Below are positions 7,095 to 15,949 of a stretch of 20,259 nt of DNA, one piece after another. The stretch spans positions 1 to 20,259 of the forward strand of contig CAUHFS010000040.1 of assembly GCA_959605475.1 (NCBI GenBank), read 5' to 3'. The notes beneath the pieces are model-generated. The model made no database searches. It was not told the DNA's origin and saw only the letters and a list, made by a program, of their open reading frames with translations. How positions within the stretch are numbered: position 1 is the stretch's first letter; each line of letters opens with the position of its first letter. The position numbers were made by a program, and so were the translations under genes. The DNA comes from an uncultured Collinsella sp. GTDB taxonomy: Bacteria; Actinomycetota; Coriobacteriia; Coriobacteriales; Coriobacteriaceae.

Positions 7095-7366
7095 AATCGG
7101 CCCAGGCCCGCCTCGTCCGCTCCGTCATCTGTGGTTTACGTGGGGGCATGCGAAGCACGGGTATACTAACCCGCGGCGAATCTGCTCCATCGCTTAGGGC
7201 CGCTGCGTCTGGACGGCGCGTGATAGGGCTGCCAAAGCGATCGCCAGCGTGCTGAGCAACGTCCTCTCTGTGCGCACCCGTTTTTGTATGTATTAGCGCA
7301 CTACCAAGCACGCCCGCGCGGCCGCATGCCGTGCCCATTGCGCGTGCAGATAAGGAACAACAACAT
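7095..7366 (+). promoter_or_regulatory. Upstream region of the DEAD-box helicase
   Basis: A 272-bp gene-free stretch after the repeats. A -10-like TATACT is at 7162-7167, with no good -35 at the usual distance. If used, the mRNA would have a leader of about 190 bases, as cold-inducible helicase genes often do. No terminator or riboswitch fold was recognised. An in-frame GTG at 7331 precedes the chosen start. Confidence 0.3.
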
Positions 7367-9454
<2,088 letters not shown>

Positions 9455-9486
9455 CATACGCATCGCCCGCTAGAGCGAGGTGAACC

Positions 9487-9520
9487 AAGGGCCCCGAGCA
9501 ACTACGTTCGGGGCCCTTTT
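9487..9520 (+). terminator. Intrinsic terminator of the helicase gene
   Basis: GGGCCCCGA (9489-9497) pairs perfectly with TCGGGGCCC (9508-9516) and is followed by TTTTGTTT. It lies 33 bp after the helicase stop codon. Confidence 0.93.
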
Positions 9521-9640
9521 GTTTGCCGTATCCGATCGCTAGTTCAAATGTGATTTCCTCGGGAATGCATCTAGAGGATGCCGTGGGCTTGTTTCCTGCC
9601 ATGCAGCAATGGGTCCTATGGGGTGCGCCGTGCATTTTTT

Positions 9641-9852
9641 GGAGTATTCTGCAGTTCGAGTTGTCTGCATATGATTCGACGTCGCCAACGGTGGCCTTCG
9701 GATATCCCTAGCGAGCGTTCCGAGTCAGATTTCGCCGTTTTCCGGAGCAGGGGGCGCGTCATTCTCGCCATGTCGGGACTTAGAATGATACGGCGCCCTA
9801 CAGTTTTGCCCACCCGCGGCGGTGCTGGCGCGGTCACGTTGCAGAATACTCC
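9641..9852. repeat. Inverted repeat pair GGAGTATTCTGCA in a gene-free region
   Basis: GGAGTATTCTGCA (9641-9653) and its exact reverse complement TGCAGAATACTCC (9840-9852) bracket about 190 bp. Outside each arm is a homopolymer-like flank (TTTTTT before the left arm, GTTTTTTG after the right), preceded on the left by CCGTGCA and followed on the right by TACGG. The interior has no convincing gene. The arms could be ends of a small non-autonomous element, or a repeated regulatory site. Confidence 0.6.
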
Positions 9853-10081
9853 GTTTTTTGTACGGGCCAGGATGGGGTACCTCAGGAGAACACGGCGGTA
9901 TCCCGTAAATATATACAATCTGTACCGTAATTTATACAAAACGAAGAGGCAGACAGCGTAGGGTGGGTGCATTGGGGTGCCTGGCGCACCAAAACGGGGA
10001 GCTCCCCCTCATGCGCCGTATACTCTGTCTGAATGTGAAAACAGCTTGACGCGTTGCCGGGCGTAGGGAGAGGGTGCCTCG
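9853..10081 (+). promoter_or_regulatory. AT-rich leader and promoter region of the EFR1-like gene
   Basis: An unusually AT-rich patch (9905-9945) holds two TATACA words (9912-9917 and 9933-9938). A small hairpin GGTGC/GCACC (9976-9990) and the perfect palindrome GGGGAGCTCCCC (9996-10007) follow. TATACT at 10019-10024 is a candidate -10 box; no clear -35 was found. The SD site of the next gene is at 10065-10074. Confidence 0.4.
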
Positions 10082-10843
10082 ATGAGCGTATTCGAAATTG
10101 TGTTTAGTCCGACGGGTGGAACGCGGAAGGTGTCTGGCCTTGTGGCCGGGGCGCTGGACAATAATACCGTTACCGTCGATCTGACCGATAGCGGGCTAGA
10201 TCTCAGCGCTGTCTCGATGACTGAGGACGACGTGGCTGTTATCTCCGTGCCAGCGTATGCCGGCAGAGTCCCTGCCATGGCGGTCGACCGACTGAACATG
10301 GTTCACGGCAACGGAGCGCGGGCCGTTCTGGTGTGCGTCTACGGAAACCGCGCGTTTGAGGACACGCTCGTAGAGCTGGAGGACGTTGCGAAGCATGCGG
10401 GATTCCGGGTAATCGCGGCAGTTGCAGCCATTGCAGAACATTCCATTGCGCGACAGTTTGCTGCCGGTCGTCCGGATGCGCAGGATGCGGCGCAGCTCGC
10501 AGAGTTTGCGCAGCAAATTCAGCAAAAGCTGTTGGCTGAGGATGCATCCGAGCCCTCTATTCCCGGCAATCGTCCTTATAAACAAGCTGGAGGTCACCGC
10601 ATGGCACCCGAGGCAACAGAGGATTGCGTCTCCTGCGGTGCATGCGCCGCGGCGTGTCCCGTTTGCGCTATCGACAAGGGCGACCCCAAACGAGCAGCTG
10701 GCGAGGCGTGCATCTCCTGTATGCGCTGCATCGCCGTATGTCCGCGAGGCACTCGCAAGCTTGATCCCAACAAGCTATCCGCTGTTTCCCAGATGCTGAG
10801 CAAGGTTTGCGTCGTGCGGAAGGAATGCGAGCTCTTTGTCTAG
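10082..10843 (+). CDS. EFR1-family flavodoxin-ferredoxin fusion protein
   Basis: A 253-residue redox protein. The N-terminal part (about 1-150) is flavodoxin-like, with the FMN phosphate loop FSPTGGTRKV (8-17) and the segment VPAYAGRVP. The C-terminal part carries two [4Fe-4S] ferredoxin motifs, C182-x2-C185-x2-C188-x3-C192-P and C210-x2-C213-x2-C216-x3-C220-P. This is the EFR1 (EF-type ferredoxin fused to flavodoxin) layout common in anaerobes, thought to move electrons between FMN and ferredoxin-type partners; the partner is unknown. The SD site AGGGAGAGGG lies about 7 bases before the ATG. The gene stands alone: no co-directional gene is close on either side, and a hairpin repeat follows. 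A link to the hydrogenase 5 kb downstream is possible but not shown. Confidence 0.9.
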   Translation: MSVFEIVFSPTGGTRKVSGLVAGALDNNTVTVDLTDSGLDLSAVSMTEDDVAVISVPAYAGRVPAMAVDRLNMVHGNGARAVLVCVYGNRAFEDTLVELEDVAKHAGFRVIAAVAAIAEHSIARQFAAGRPDAQDAAQLAEFAQQIQQKLLAEDASEPSIPGNRPYKQAGGHRMAPEATEDCVSCGACAAACPVCAIDKGDPKRAAGEACISCMRCIAVCPRGTRKLDPNKLSAVSQMLSKVCVVRKECELFV

Positions 10844-10869
10844 CGCATACGAAATTGGTGCAATGAGGC

Positions 10870-10971
10870 CAGGTTAATCTGCACCAACCTGGTGCAAACG
10901 AACCTGTCCCCAATGCACCAGAGCGAGGAGTGTCCCTGGGTGCCGGCAGTAAAGGAACGTCCCTAAGTGCC
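10870..10971. repeat. Dispersed hairpin repeat, copy B, with 27-bp direct repeat
   Basis: CAGGTT (10870-10875) and AACCTG enclose GCACCAACCTGGTGC, giving a nested dyad much like that at 3694-3741; the run CAGGTTAATCTRCACCA is shared. It continues into a direct repeat of GTCCCTNNGTGCC (10932-10944 and 10959-10971, period 27). The element starts 27 bp after the EFR1-like stop codon and may act as its terminator, but there is no T-run. Confidence 0.75.
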
Positions 10972-10993
10972 ATGGAGACATCCAAGAATCGCC

Positions 10994-11068
10994 TAAATAC
11001 CGTTTATCGGAGAATAAATACCGCTCACCGGTCATAATGATTATTCTGGCTTTGGGCTTGTCTACAAT
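10994..11068 (+). promoter_or_regulatory. Candidate promoter of the alpha-glucoside operon with direct repeats
   Basis: TAAATACCG occurs twice (10994-11002 and 11015-11023), 21 bp apart and so on the same face of DNA, each followed by a CGG. ATAATGATTAT (11034-11044) is a small palindrome, and TACAAT (11063-11068) is a plausible -10 box; the -35 is weak. Paired sites upstream of a weak -35 would suit an activator such as a Crp-like or catabolite regulator, but no regulator can be named. Confidence 0.45.
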
Positions 11069-11089
11069 AGCTCCCGTAAAAAGAAATGC

Positions 11090-11188
11090 GGAAGGTTACC
11101 GAGTCCCTCGGACGTGGGCCTAACCAAAGTCTTTGAACGGGTGTGTCTCTATGGATGCATTCGCTTGATTTTGGTTGGGCTATATTTA
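11090..11188 (+). promoter_or_regulatory. RAT-like antiterminator hairpin overlapping a terminator-like stem
   Basis: A RAT-like hairpin runs 11090-11125: it opens GGAAGGTTACC, has the inner stem CCGAG/CTCGG and closes GGGCCTAACC, resembling the GG..GTTAC...GGC.AAACC pattern bound by LicT/BglG proteins. Its 3' part overlaps GCCTAACCAAA (11118-11128), which pairs with TTTGGTTGGGC (11170-11180) at ten Watson-Crick pairs and one G-U; a U-rich TATATTTA follows. The two folds exclude each other, as expected of an antitermination leader. The U-run is weak, so termination efficiency is uncertain. Confidence 0.7.
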
Positions 11189-11205
11189 TGAAGGGACATG
11201 CCACC

Positions 11206-11718
11206 ATGGGTTTCTTTTCTCGCCTGATGGGCGGTTCGGATGAGCAGAAGACTGCAGCTTCCGAGTTCGAAATCCTCGCTCCCGTTTCCGGCGAGCTTGT
11301 TCATCTAGAAAATACCAATGACCCCGCTTTTAGCAGCCGTGCCGTGGGCGATGGCGTTGCCGTGGTTCCCCAAGAGGGGACCGTGTGCGCTCCTGTTTCC
11401 GGTACCGTCGCGGCGCTGTTTCCGACTGAGCACGCGCTGGGCATTATGTCCGACGACAGCTCTGCTCAGGTGATGCTGCATATCGGAATCGACACTGTTA
11501 AACTTGAGGGCAAGGGCTTCCATGCGCTTGTTGCTCAGGGTGACCATGTCGATGCGGGCCAGCCCCTCGTCGAGGTCGATTTCGAGGCGGTTCGCGCCGC
11601 TGGCTTCGACCCCACGGTCTTCGTTATCGTGTGCGAGCGCTCGGAGAACTCGACTCTTCGTGAGCATGCTTCCGGCCCTGTTGCTGTTAAAGAGCCTGTC
11701 GTCTGGCTTTCCGAGTAA
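11206..11718 (+). CDS. PTS EIIA component, glucose (Crr) family
   Basis: A 170-residue cytoplasmic phosphocarrier of the EIIA-Glc fold. It takes phosphate from HPr and passes it to the EIIB cysteine. The active histidine is H92 in VMLHIGIDTVKLEGKGF, with the supporting H76 in PTEHALGI; both match E. coli EIIA-Glc H90 and H75. The ATG at 11206 is chosen because GAAGGGA (11191-11197) stands 8 bases upstream; in-frame starts at 11188 and 11143 would run through the leader terminator stem. First gene of a four-gene operon with an antiterminator, EIICB and a GH4 hydrolase; the EIICB has no EIIA domain, so this protein most likely serves it. Confidence 0.93.
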   Translation: MGFFSRLMGGSDEQKTAASEFEILAPVSGELVHLENTNDPAFSSRAVGDGVAVVPQEGTVCAPVSGTVAALFPTEHALGIMSDDSSAQVMLHIGIDTVKLEGKGFHALVAQGDHVDAGQPLVEVDFEAVRAAGFDPTVFVIVCERSENSTLREHASGPVAVKEPVVWLSE

Positions 11719-11736
11719 ATTCTTGTGGTGGGTACC

Positions 11737-12591
11737 GTGGTTATCAAGCGAGTTTTCAACAATAACGTCGCAATGGTCACTTCGGACGATGGCTCCGAGC
11801 TCATCGTCATCGGCCGAGGCCTCTGCTTTGGCCGCCATGCCGGCGACGCTATCGATGAGGCATCGGTCGAAAAGACCTATGCACTGCAGGAGGGCACTTC
11901 TCAGGATTCGCGCACGATTGACCGCTTGGCACATCTTTTGGAGTCCATCCCCACCGTCAACCTCGTGATTGCCGAGGACATTGTTCAGATGCTCCGTCGA
12001 GAGCTCAATGTTGATATCAACGACAAGATTCTCATTGCTCTCGCAGACCATATCAGCCTCGCCCTCGAGCGCGAGCGCAAGGGCGTTCCCTGTGAGAATC
12101 CGTTGCTGCTCGAGATCCAGCAGTTCTATCGCAAGGAGTATGCGCTTGCGGGCCGTGCGCTGCAGATTATCAAGGAGTATATGGGCATCCAGATGAGCGA
12201 AGAAGAGCAGGGTTTTATTACGCTGCATATCGTCAACGCCACCATGCCGCAACGCTCCGACCGTCTAATCGTCTCGGTCCAGCTTGTTCGCGACGTGCTC
12301 GCGATTGTTTCTGAGCACTATGCCACGACCCTTGACGTCACCTCGTTGCCGTACGAGCGTTTCGTTCGCCATCTGCAGTTTTTTGCGCAGCGAGCGCTCG
12401 ATCCCGCGGCGGGGCAGGTCAATGGCGACGCGCTGTTCCGTATCGATGAAACGGCGTATCCGAGGGCGTTCTCGTGTGCGGAGTCAATTGCTGACCACTT
12501 AGCGTCTACCTATAACGTTGTCGTTACCGATGCCGAGAAGAGTTATCTCGCATATCACATTGTTAACCTGCTTGGAGAACCTGGTCTCTAG
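11737..12591 (+). CDS. licT: LicT/BglG-family transcriptional antiterminator
   Basis: A 284-residue RNA-binding antiterminator. The N-terminal CAT domain (1-55) has the family pattern IKRVFNNNVAMV...IGRGLCFGRHAGD. Two PRD domains follow, and each of the four regulatory histidines is present: H105 in ALADHISL, H164 in TLHIVNA, H212 in VRHLQFF and H274 in AYHIVNLL. PTS-dependent phosphorylation of these decides whether the dimer binds RAT RNA and prevents termination. A RAT-like hairpin sits in this operon's leader at 11090, so autoregulation is likely. The GTG at 11737 gives the usual N-terminus, with GGTGGG just upstream; GTG at 11725 or 11728 would add a few residues. It begins 18 bp after the EIIA stop codon. 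Most relatives control beta-glucoside genes; here the neighbours are of alpha-glucoside type. Confidence 0.92.
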   Translation: MVIKRVFNNNVAMVTSDDGSELIVIGRGLCFGRHAGDAIDEASVEKTYALQEGTSQDSRTIDRLAHLLESIPTVNLVIAEDIVQMLRRELNVDINDKILIALADHISLALERERKGVPCENPLLLEIQQFYRKEYALAGRALQIIKEYMGIQMSEEEQGFITLHIVNATMPQRSDRLIVSVQLVRDVLAIVSEHYATTLDVTSLPYERFVRHLQFFAQRALDPAAGQVNGDALFRIDETAYPRAFSCAESIADHLASTYNVVVTDAEKSYLAYHIVNLLGEPGL

Positions 12592-12598
12592 GCATAAC

Positions 12599-12651
12599 GT
12601 GCCCACACATCGATTGATATAAGGCAAGGCTCACGGTCTTGTCTAGGGCAC
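12599..12651 (+). other. Intercistronic stem-loop between licT and EIICB genes
   Basis: GTGCCC (12599-12604) pairs with GGGCAC (12646-12651), and an inner GGCAAG can pair with CTTGTC. No T-run follows, so it is more likely an mRNA processing or stability element than a terminator. Confidence 0.45.
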
Positions 12652-12690
12652 ACCTATCTCAATTTGCGGAAAAGGAAGGGGAGTACCGCT

Positions 12691-14307
12691 ATGACCGCAA
12701 AAAAGAAGTTCAATTTCAAAGCGCCGTTGGAGGTGTTCGCGAAGTCGATCGTTCAGCCGATGATGTATCTCTCGGTTGCCGGCATCCTGCTCATCGTGGG
12801 CATCATTCTGACCAACAAGACCATCTGCGCCGTGATCCCCGTACTGGGCTCCGGTCCGTTCCAGCTTGTGGGCGCCGTTGTCTATCAGTCGCTGATGTTT
12901 ATCATCAACAACCTCTCGATTCTGTTCTGCGTGGGCATCGCCGGTGCCATGGCAAAGAAGAACAAGGGCCACGCTTCGCTGATCGCCCTGATGTCGTTCT
13001 TCCTGTTCCTGCAGGCCAATAACATCGTGCTCAACGCCACCGGCTCTCTTGCCGAGGCGAGCGGCATGCTCGGCCTTACCGGAACCGGCCAGAGCACCGT
13101 TATGGGCATTCAGGTGCTCGATACCGGCGTGTTCGGCGGCATCATTCTTGGTTGCATCACCGGTGCCGTGTTCAACAAGTACTCCAACAAGCAGTTCCCC
13201 ATTGCTCTTTCGATGTTCTCGGGCGTTCGCTTCCCGTTCCTGATCATGATCATCATCTCCTGGATCATGGGCGCTGGCTTCTGCATCGTTTGGCCTCCGG
13301 TTCAGGGTGCCATCTCCTCCGTTGCCGGCATCATTAAGGAGTCGGGTAACATCGGTCTGTTTATCTACGGCATGCTCAACAAGCTGCTCGTTCCCACCGG
13401 TCTGCACCACCTCATCTACACCCCGTTCCAGTTCTCCGATGTGGGTGGCACCCTGACGCTGGGCGATCAGGTTATCGCCGGCGCCTATCCCATCCGTGTC
13501 GCCGAGATGGCAATGACGGGCCAGCCCTTCTCCGATAGCACGTATTTCAACAGCTACACCTTCAACAACCTGTGGCCCTACATCGGTATCGGTCTCGCCT
13601 TTATCTTCACCGCCTACAAGCAGAACAAGGACAAGACCAAGGCCGTTATCATCCCGCTGATCATCACCGCCGTGCTCTCCTGTGTCACCGAGCCCATGGA
13701 CTTCCTCTTTGTCTTTGCCGCTCCCGTGCTCTTTGTCGTTCACTCGGTTCTTTCCGGCATCTTCCTGGTCCTGCTCAAGGTCCTCTCCGTGCCCGCTTCG
13801 ACTGCAGGCGGCATCATCAACATCGTGGTTTCCAACCTGGTCCTCGGTGTCGATAAGACCAACTGGCCGGTTATGCTGGTGCTTGGAGTCGTCAACGCTG
13901 CGCTGTACTTCTTCCTCTTCACCTTCCTTATTAAGAAGCTCAACCTCCACACGCCTGGTCGCGAGGAGGAGTCCGAGCTCGCCGAGTCCGTTGCCGAGGG
14001 CGAGGCCGCCGCGTCTGTCGCGGTGAAGCAGGGTGCTGTTGCCGCGACTCCCGCAGAGGGCGTCGATGCGGGCATTGCCGACCTGGTCGCAGGTCTTGGC
14101 GGCAAGGACAACATCGAGGAGCTCGAGAACTGCTTTACGCGTCTCCGCGTGAACGTTAAGAACCCGGACCTCATCGATGAGGACCTCATCAACCACGTGC
14201 CCAACAGCGGCATCAACCGCAACGGCAATAATATCCAGATCATCTTTGGCATGAAGGTCGCCGAGATGCGCGACAAGGTCGAAAACGCAATTGAGAAGGA
14301 GCAGTAA
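12691..14307 (+). CDS. PTS EIICB transporter, alpha-glucoside/maltose type
   Basis: A 538-residue membrane permease that imports and phosphorylates a sugar. The EIIC part (about 10-415) has some ten hydrophobic segments, the substrate-region GLHHLIYTPFQF (H239, H240) and the GxTE-like motif CVTEP (E334). A low-complexity Ala/Glu linker (about 420-458) leads to the EIIB domain, whose phosphorylated cysteine is C481 in ELENCFTRLR. Order IIC-IIB without IIA matches MalX/AglA/GlvC-type permeases of the glucose superfamily. The ATG at 12691 has AAGGGGAG about 7 bases upstream; an ATG-less extension to 12664 is unlikely. The next gene starts 3 bp after the stop codon. Alpha-glucoside specificity is inferred from the GH4 partner, not from the transporter itself. 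Confidence 0.92.
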   Translation: MTAKKKFNFKAPLEVFAKSIVQPMMYLSVAGILLIVGIILTNKTICAVIPVLGSGPFQLVGAVVYQSLMFIINNLSILFCVGIAGAMAKKNKGHASLIALMSFFLFLQANNIVLNATGSLAEASGMLGLTGTGQSTVMGIQVLDTGVFGGIILGCITGAVFNKYSNKQFPIALSMFSGVRFPFLIMIIISWIMGAGFCIVWPPVQGAISSVAGIIKESGNIGLFIYGMLNKLLVPTGLHHLIYTPFQFSDVGGTLTLGDQVIAGAYPIRVAEMAMTGQPFSDSTYFNSYTFNNLWPYIGIGLAFIFTAYKQNKDKTKAVIIPLIITAVLSCVTEPMDFLFVFAAPVLFVVHSVLSGIFLVLLKVLSVPASTAGGIINIVVSNLVLGVDKTNWPVMLVLGVVNAALYFFLFTFLIKKLNLHTPGREEESELAESVAEGEAAASVAVKQGAVAATPAEGVDAGIADLVAGLGGKDNIEELENCFTRLRVNVKNPDLIDEDLINHVPNSGINRNGNNIQIIFGMKVAEMRDKVENAIEKEQ

Positions 14308-14310
14308 ACA

Positions 14311-15693
14311 ATGATCATTACTCTGTGTGGTGGCGGATCCACCTTTACCCCTGGCATCGTCAAGTCCATCGCCCTGCGCAAGGACGAGCTCGACGTTGAC
14401 GAGATTCGTCTGTACGACATCAACGAGGAGCGCCAGCGCAAGATTGGCGTGCTCGTGGACTGGATTTTGCACGAGGACCTCGGCCTGGACATCAAGCTCA
14501 CGGTGACTACCGACAAAAAGACGGCTTTTACCGATGCGAGCTTCGTGTTTGCCCAGATGCGCGTGGGCGGCTACGCCATGCGCGAGCAGGACGAGAAGAT
14601 TCCGCTGCGTCACGGCTGCGTGGGTCAGGAGACCTGCGGTTGCGGCGGCCTTGCCTATGGCATGCGCACCATCTTCCCCATGGTCGAGCTGATCGATGAC
14701 GTTGAGAAGTACGCCAAAAAGGACTACTGGATTCTCAACTACTCCAACCCTGCCGCCATCGTGTCCGAGGGCTGCCGCGTCCTGCGCCCCAACGCTCGTA
14801 TCATCAACATCTGCGACATGCCGATCGCGATCATCGACGTGGTTTGCGCCGCGCTCGATATCGACAAGAAGGATGTCGAGTACGATTACTTTGGTCTCAA
14901 CCACTTTGGTTGGTTCACCTCGATCCGCCACAAGGGCGAGGAGGTGCTCCCGCAGCTGCGCGAGTACATCAAGGAGCACGAGATTCTGCTGCCCGATTCG
15001 TACCTCAAGGGCATGAGCTCGCTGATGTCCAAGAAGCCCGAGGAGGCCACGGACGAGCATCCCGAGCAGAACCGCCACACCAAGGGCAGCTGGTACTACG
15101 TCTGGAAGGGCGAGTACGAGATCATGGAGTGCTTCCCGGAGTACCTGCCCAACACGTATCTGAACTACTACCTGCAGCAGAAGGAGTTCGTCGAGCATTC
15201 CAACCCCGAGCGCACCCGTGCTAACGAGGTCGAGGAGACGCGCGAGAAGAACCTCTTCGACGGCATCGATCACTACGAGAAGACGGGCGAGATCGACGAG
15301 AGCACGTTCTATGCGGGCAGCCACGGCGACTGGATTGCCGACCTGGCCATCGCTCTGAAGAACGACACCAAGCAGCGTTTCCTGGTCATTTGCGAGAACA
15401 AGGGCGCTATCCCCAACATGCCCTATGACGCCATGGTCGAGCTGCCTGCCTACATTGGCAAGAACGGCCCCGAGGTCATCAGCCGCGACAACATTCCTCT
15501 GTTCCAGCAGGGCCTCATGATGCAGCAGCTGAACTCCGAGAAGCTCGTGGTCGAGGCTACGATCGAGGGTTCTTACGAGAAGGCGCTCAAGGCCTTTACG
15601 CTGAACAAGACCGTGCCTTCGATGAAGGTCGCCAAGGAGGTTCTCGACGACATGATCGAGGCCAACAAGGGTTACTGGCCCGAGCTTAAGTAA
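14311..15693 (+). CDS. GH4 6-phospho-alpha-glucosidase (MalH/GlvA/AglB-like)
   Basis: A 460-residue cytoplasmic glycosidase of family 4, which hydrolyses phosphorylated disaccharides by an NAD+- and Mn2+-dependent redox mechanism. The N-terminal Rossmann motif is CGGGSTFTPGIV (6-17). The family block GGYAMREQDEKIPL is at 86-99, NYSNPAA at 143-149, and the metal- and specificity-motif C168-D-M-P171 is followed by GLNHFGW with H198. In GH4, CDMP marks 6-phospho-alpha-glucosidases, whereas beta-specific enzymes carry CN(V/S)P, so an alpha-linked substrate such as maltose 6'-phosphate or a sucrose isomer is favoured. Length is close to GlvA (441). AAGGAG lies 9 bases before the ATG, inside the end of the EIICB gene. 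Last gene of the operon. Confidence 0.93.
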   Translation: MIITLCGGGSTFTPGIVKSIALRKDELDVDEIRLYDINEERQRKIGVLVDWILHEDLGLDIKLTVTTDKKTAFTDASFVFAQMRVGGYAMREQDEKIPLRHGCVGQETCGCGGLAYGMRTIFPMVELIDDVEKYAKKDYWILNYSNPAAIVSEGCRVLRPNARIINICDMPIAIIDVVCAALDIDKKDVEYDYFGLNHFGWFTSIRHKGEEVLPQLREYIKEHEILLPDSYLKGMSSLMSKKPEEATDEHPEQNRHTKGSWYYVWKGEYEIMECFPEYLPNTYLNYYLQQKEFVEHSNPERTRANEVEETREKNLFDGIDHYEKTGEIDESTFYAGSHGDWIADLAIALKNDTKQRFLVICENKGAIPNMPYDAMVELPAYIGKNGPEVISRDNIPLFQQGLMMQQLNSEKLVVEATIEGSYEKALKAFTLNKTVPSMKVAKEVLDDMIEANKGYWPELK

Positions 15694-15726
15694 AAGCAAC
15701 AGGGTCGCTGGCCGCATACCTAGAGT

Positions 15727-15764
15727 AATGCCCCGTCCACGTGATTGCGTGGACGGGGCATTGT
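15727..15764 (+). terminator. Terminator of the alpha-glucoside operon
   Basis: AATGCCCCGTCCACG (15727-15741) and CGTGGACGGGGCATT (15748-15762) form a perfect 15-bp stem with a 6-base loop. The following GTCATTT is only moderately T-rich. It lies 33 bp after the GH4 stop codon. Confidence 0.85.
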
Positions 15765-15864
15765 CATTTGGTAACGCGTTTTATCAAATATGGCATTTAT
15801 CTGCGGTAATGTTCTATTTCACCGCTGAGGGTGACATTTCATGCCGCCTGCCGAACTGCGTTGA

Positions 15865-15885
15865 GACCTAACAACTTTTTAGGTC
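15865..15885. promoter_or_regulatory. Candidate operator upstream of the hydrogenase operon
   Basis: GACCTAA (15865-15871) and TTAGGTC (15879-15885) form a perfect 7-bp dyad with a 7-bp spacer, 64 bp before the first gene. It does not fit the Rex (TTGTGA...TCACAA) or Fnr patterns I know. A further small dyad GCGGT/ACCGC lies at about 15804-15826. No convincing -10/-35 pair was found. Confidence 0.45.
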
Positions 15886-15949
15886 AGTGTTGTGCGTGTA
15901 GCAATTTCGCCCGGCCTCGCCTCCGGGCTGCCATGTGAGAGGGGATCTT

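Noticed and set aside
9578..9961. 127-residue plus-strand open frame
   Set aside because: No SD site, an Arg-rich odd composition, no recognisable domain, and the frame runs through both inverted-repeat arms; more likely non-coding.
9616..9972. 118-residue minus-strand open frame over the same region
   Set aside because: It overlaps the other candidate and the repeats, and has no recognisable motif.
12643..15717. 1024-residue minus-strand open frame opposite the PTS and GH4 genes
   Set aside because: It is a mirror of GC-rich codon bias in the two real genes; composition (Val, Asp, His, Leu runs) is typical of antisense frames and no domain is seen.
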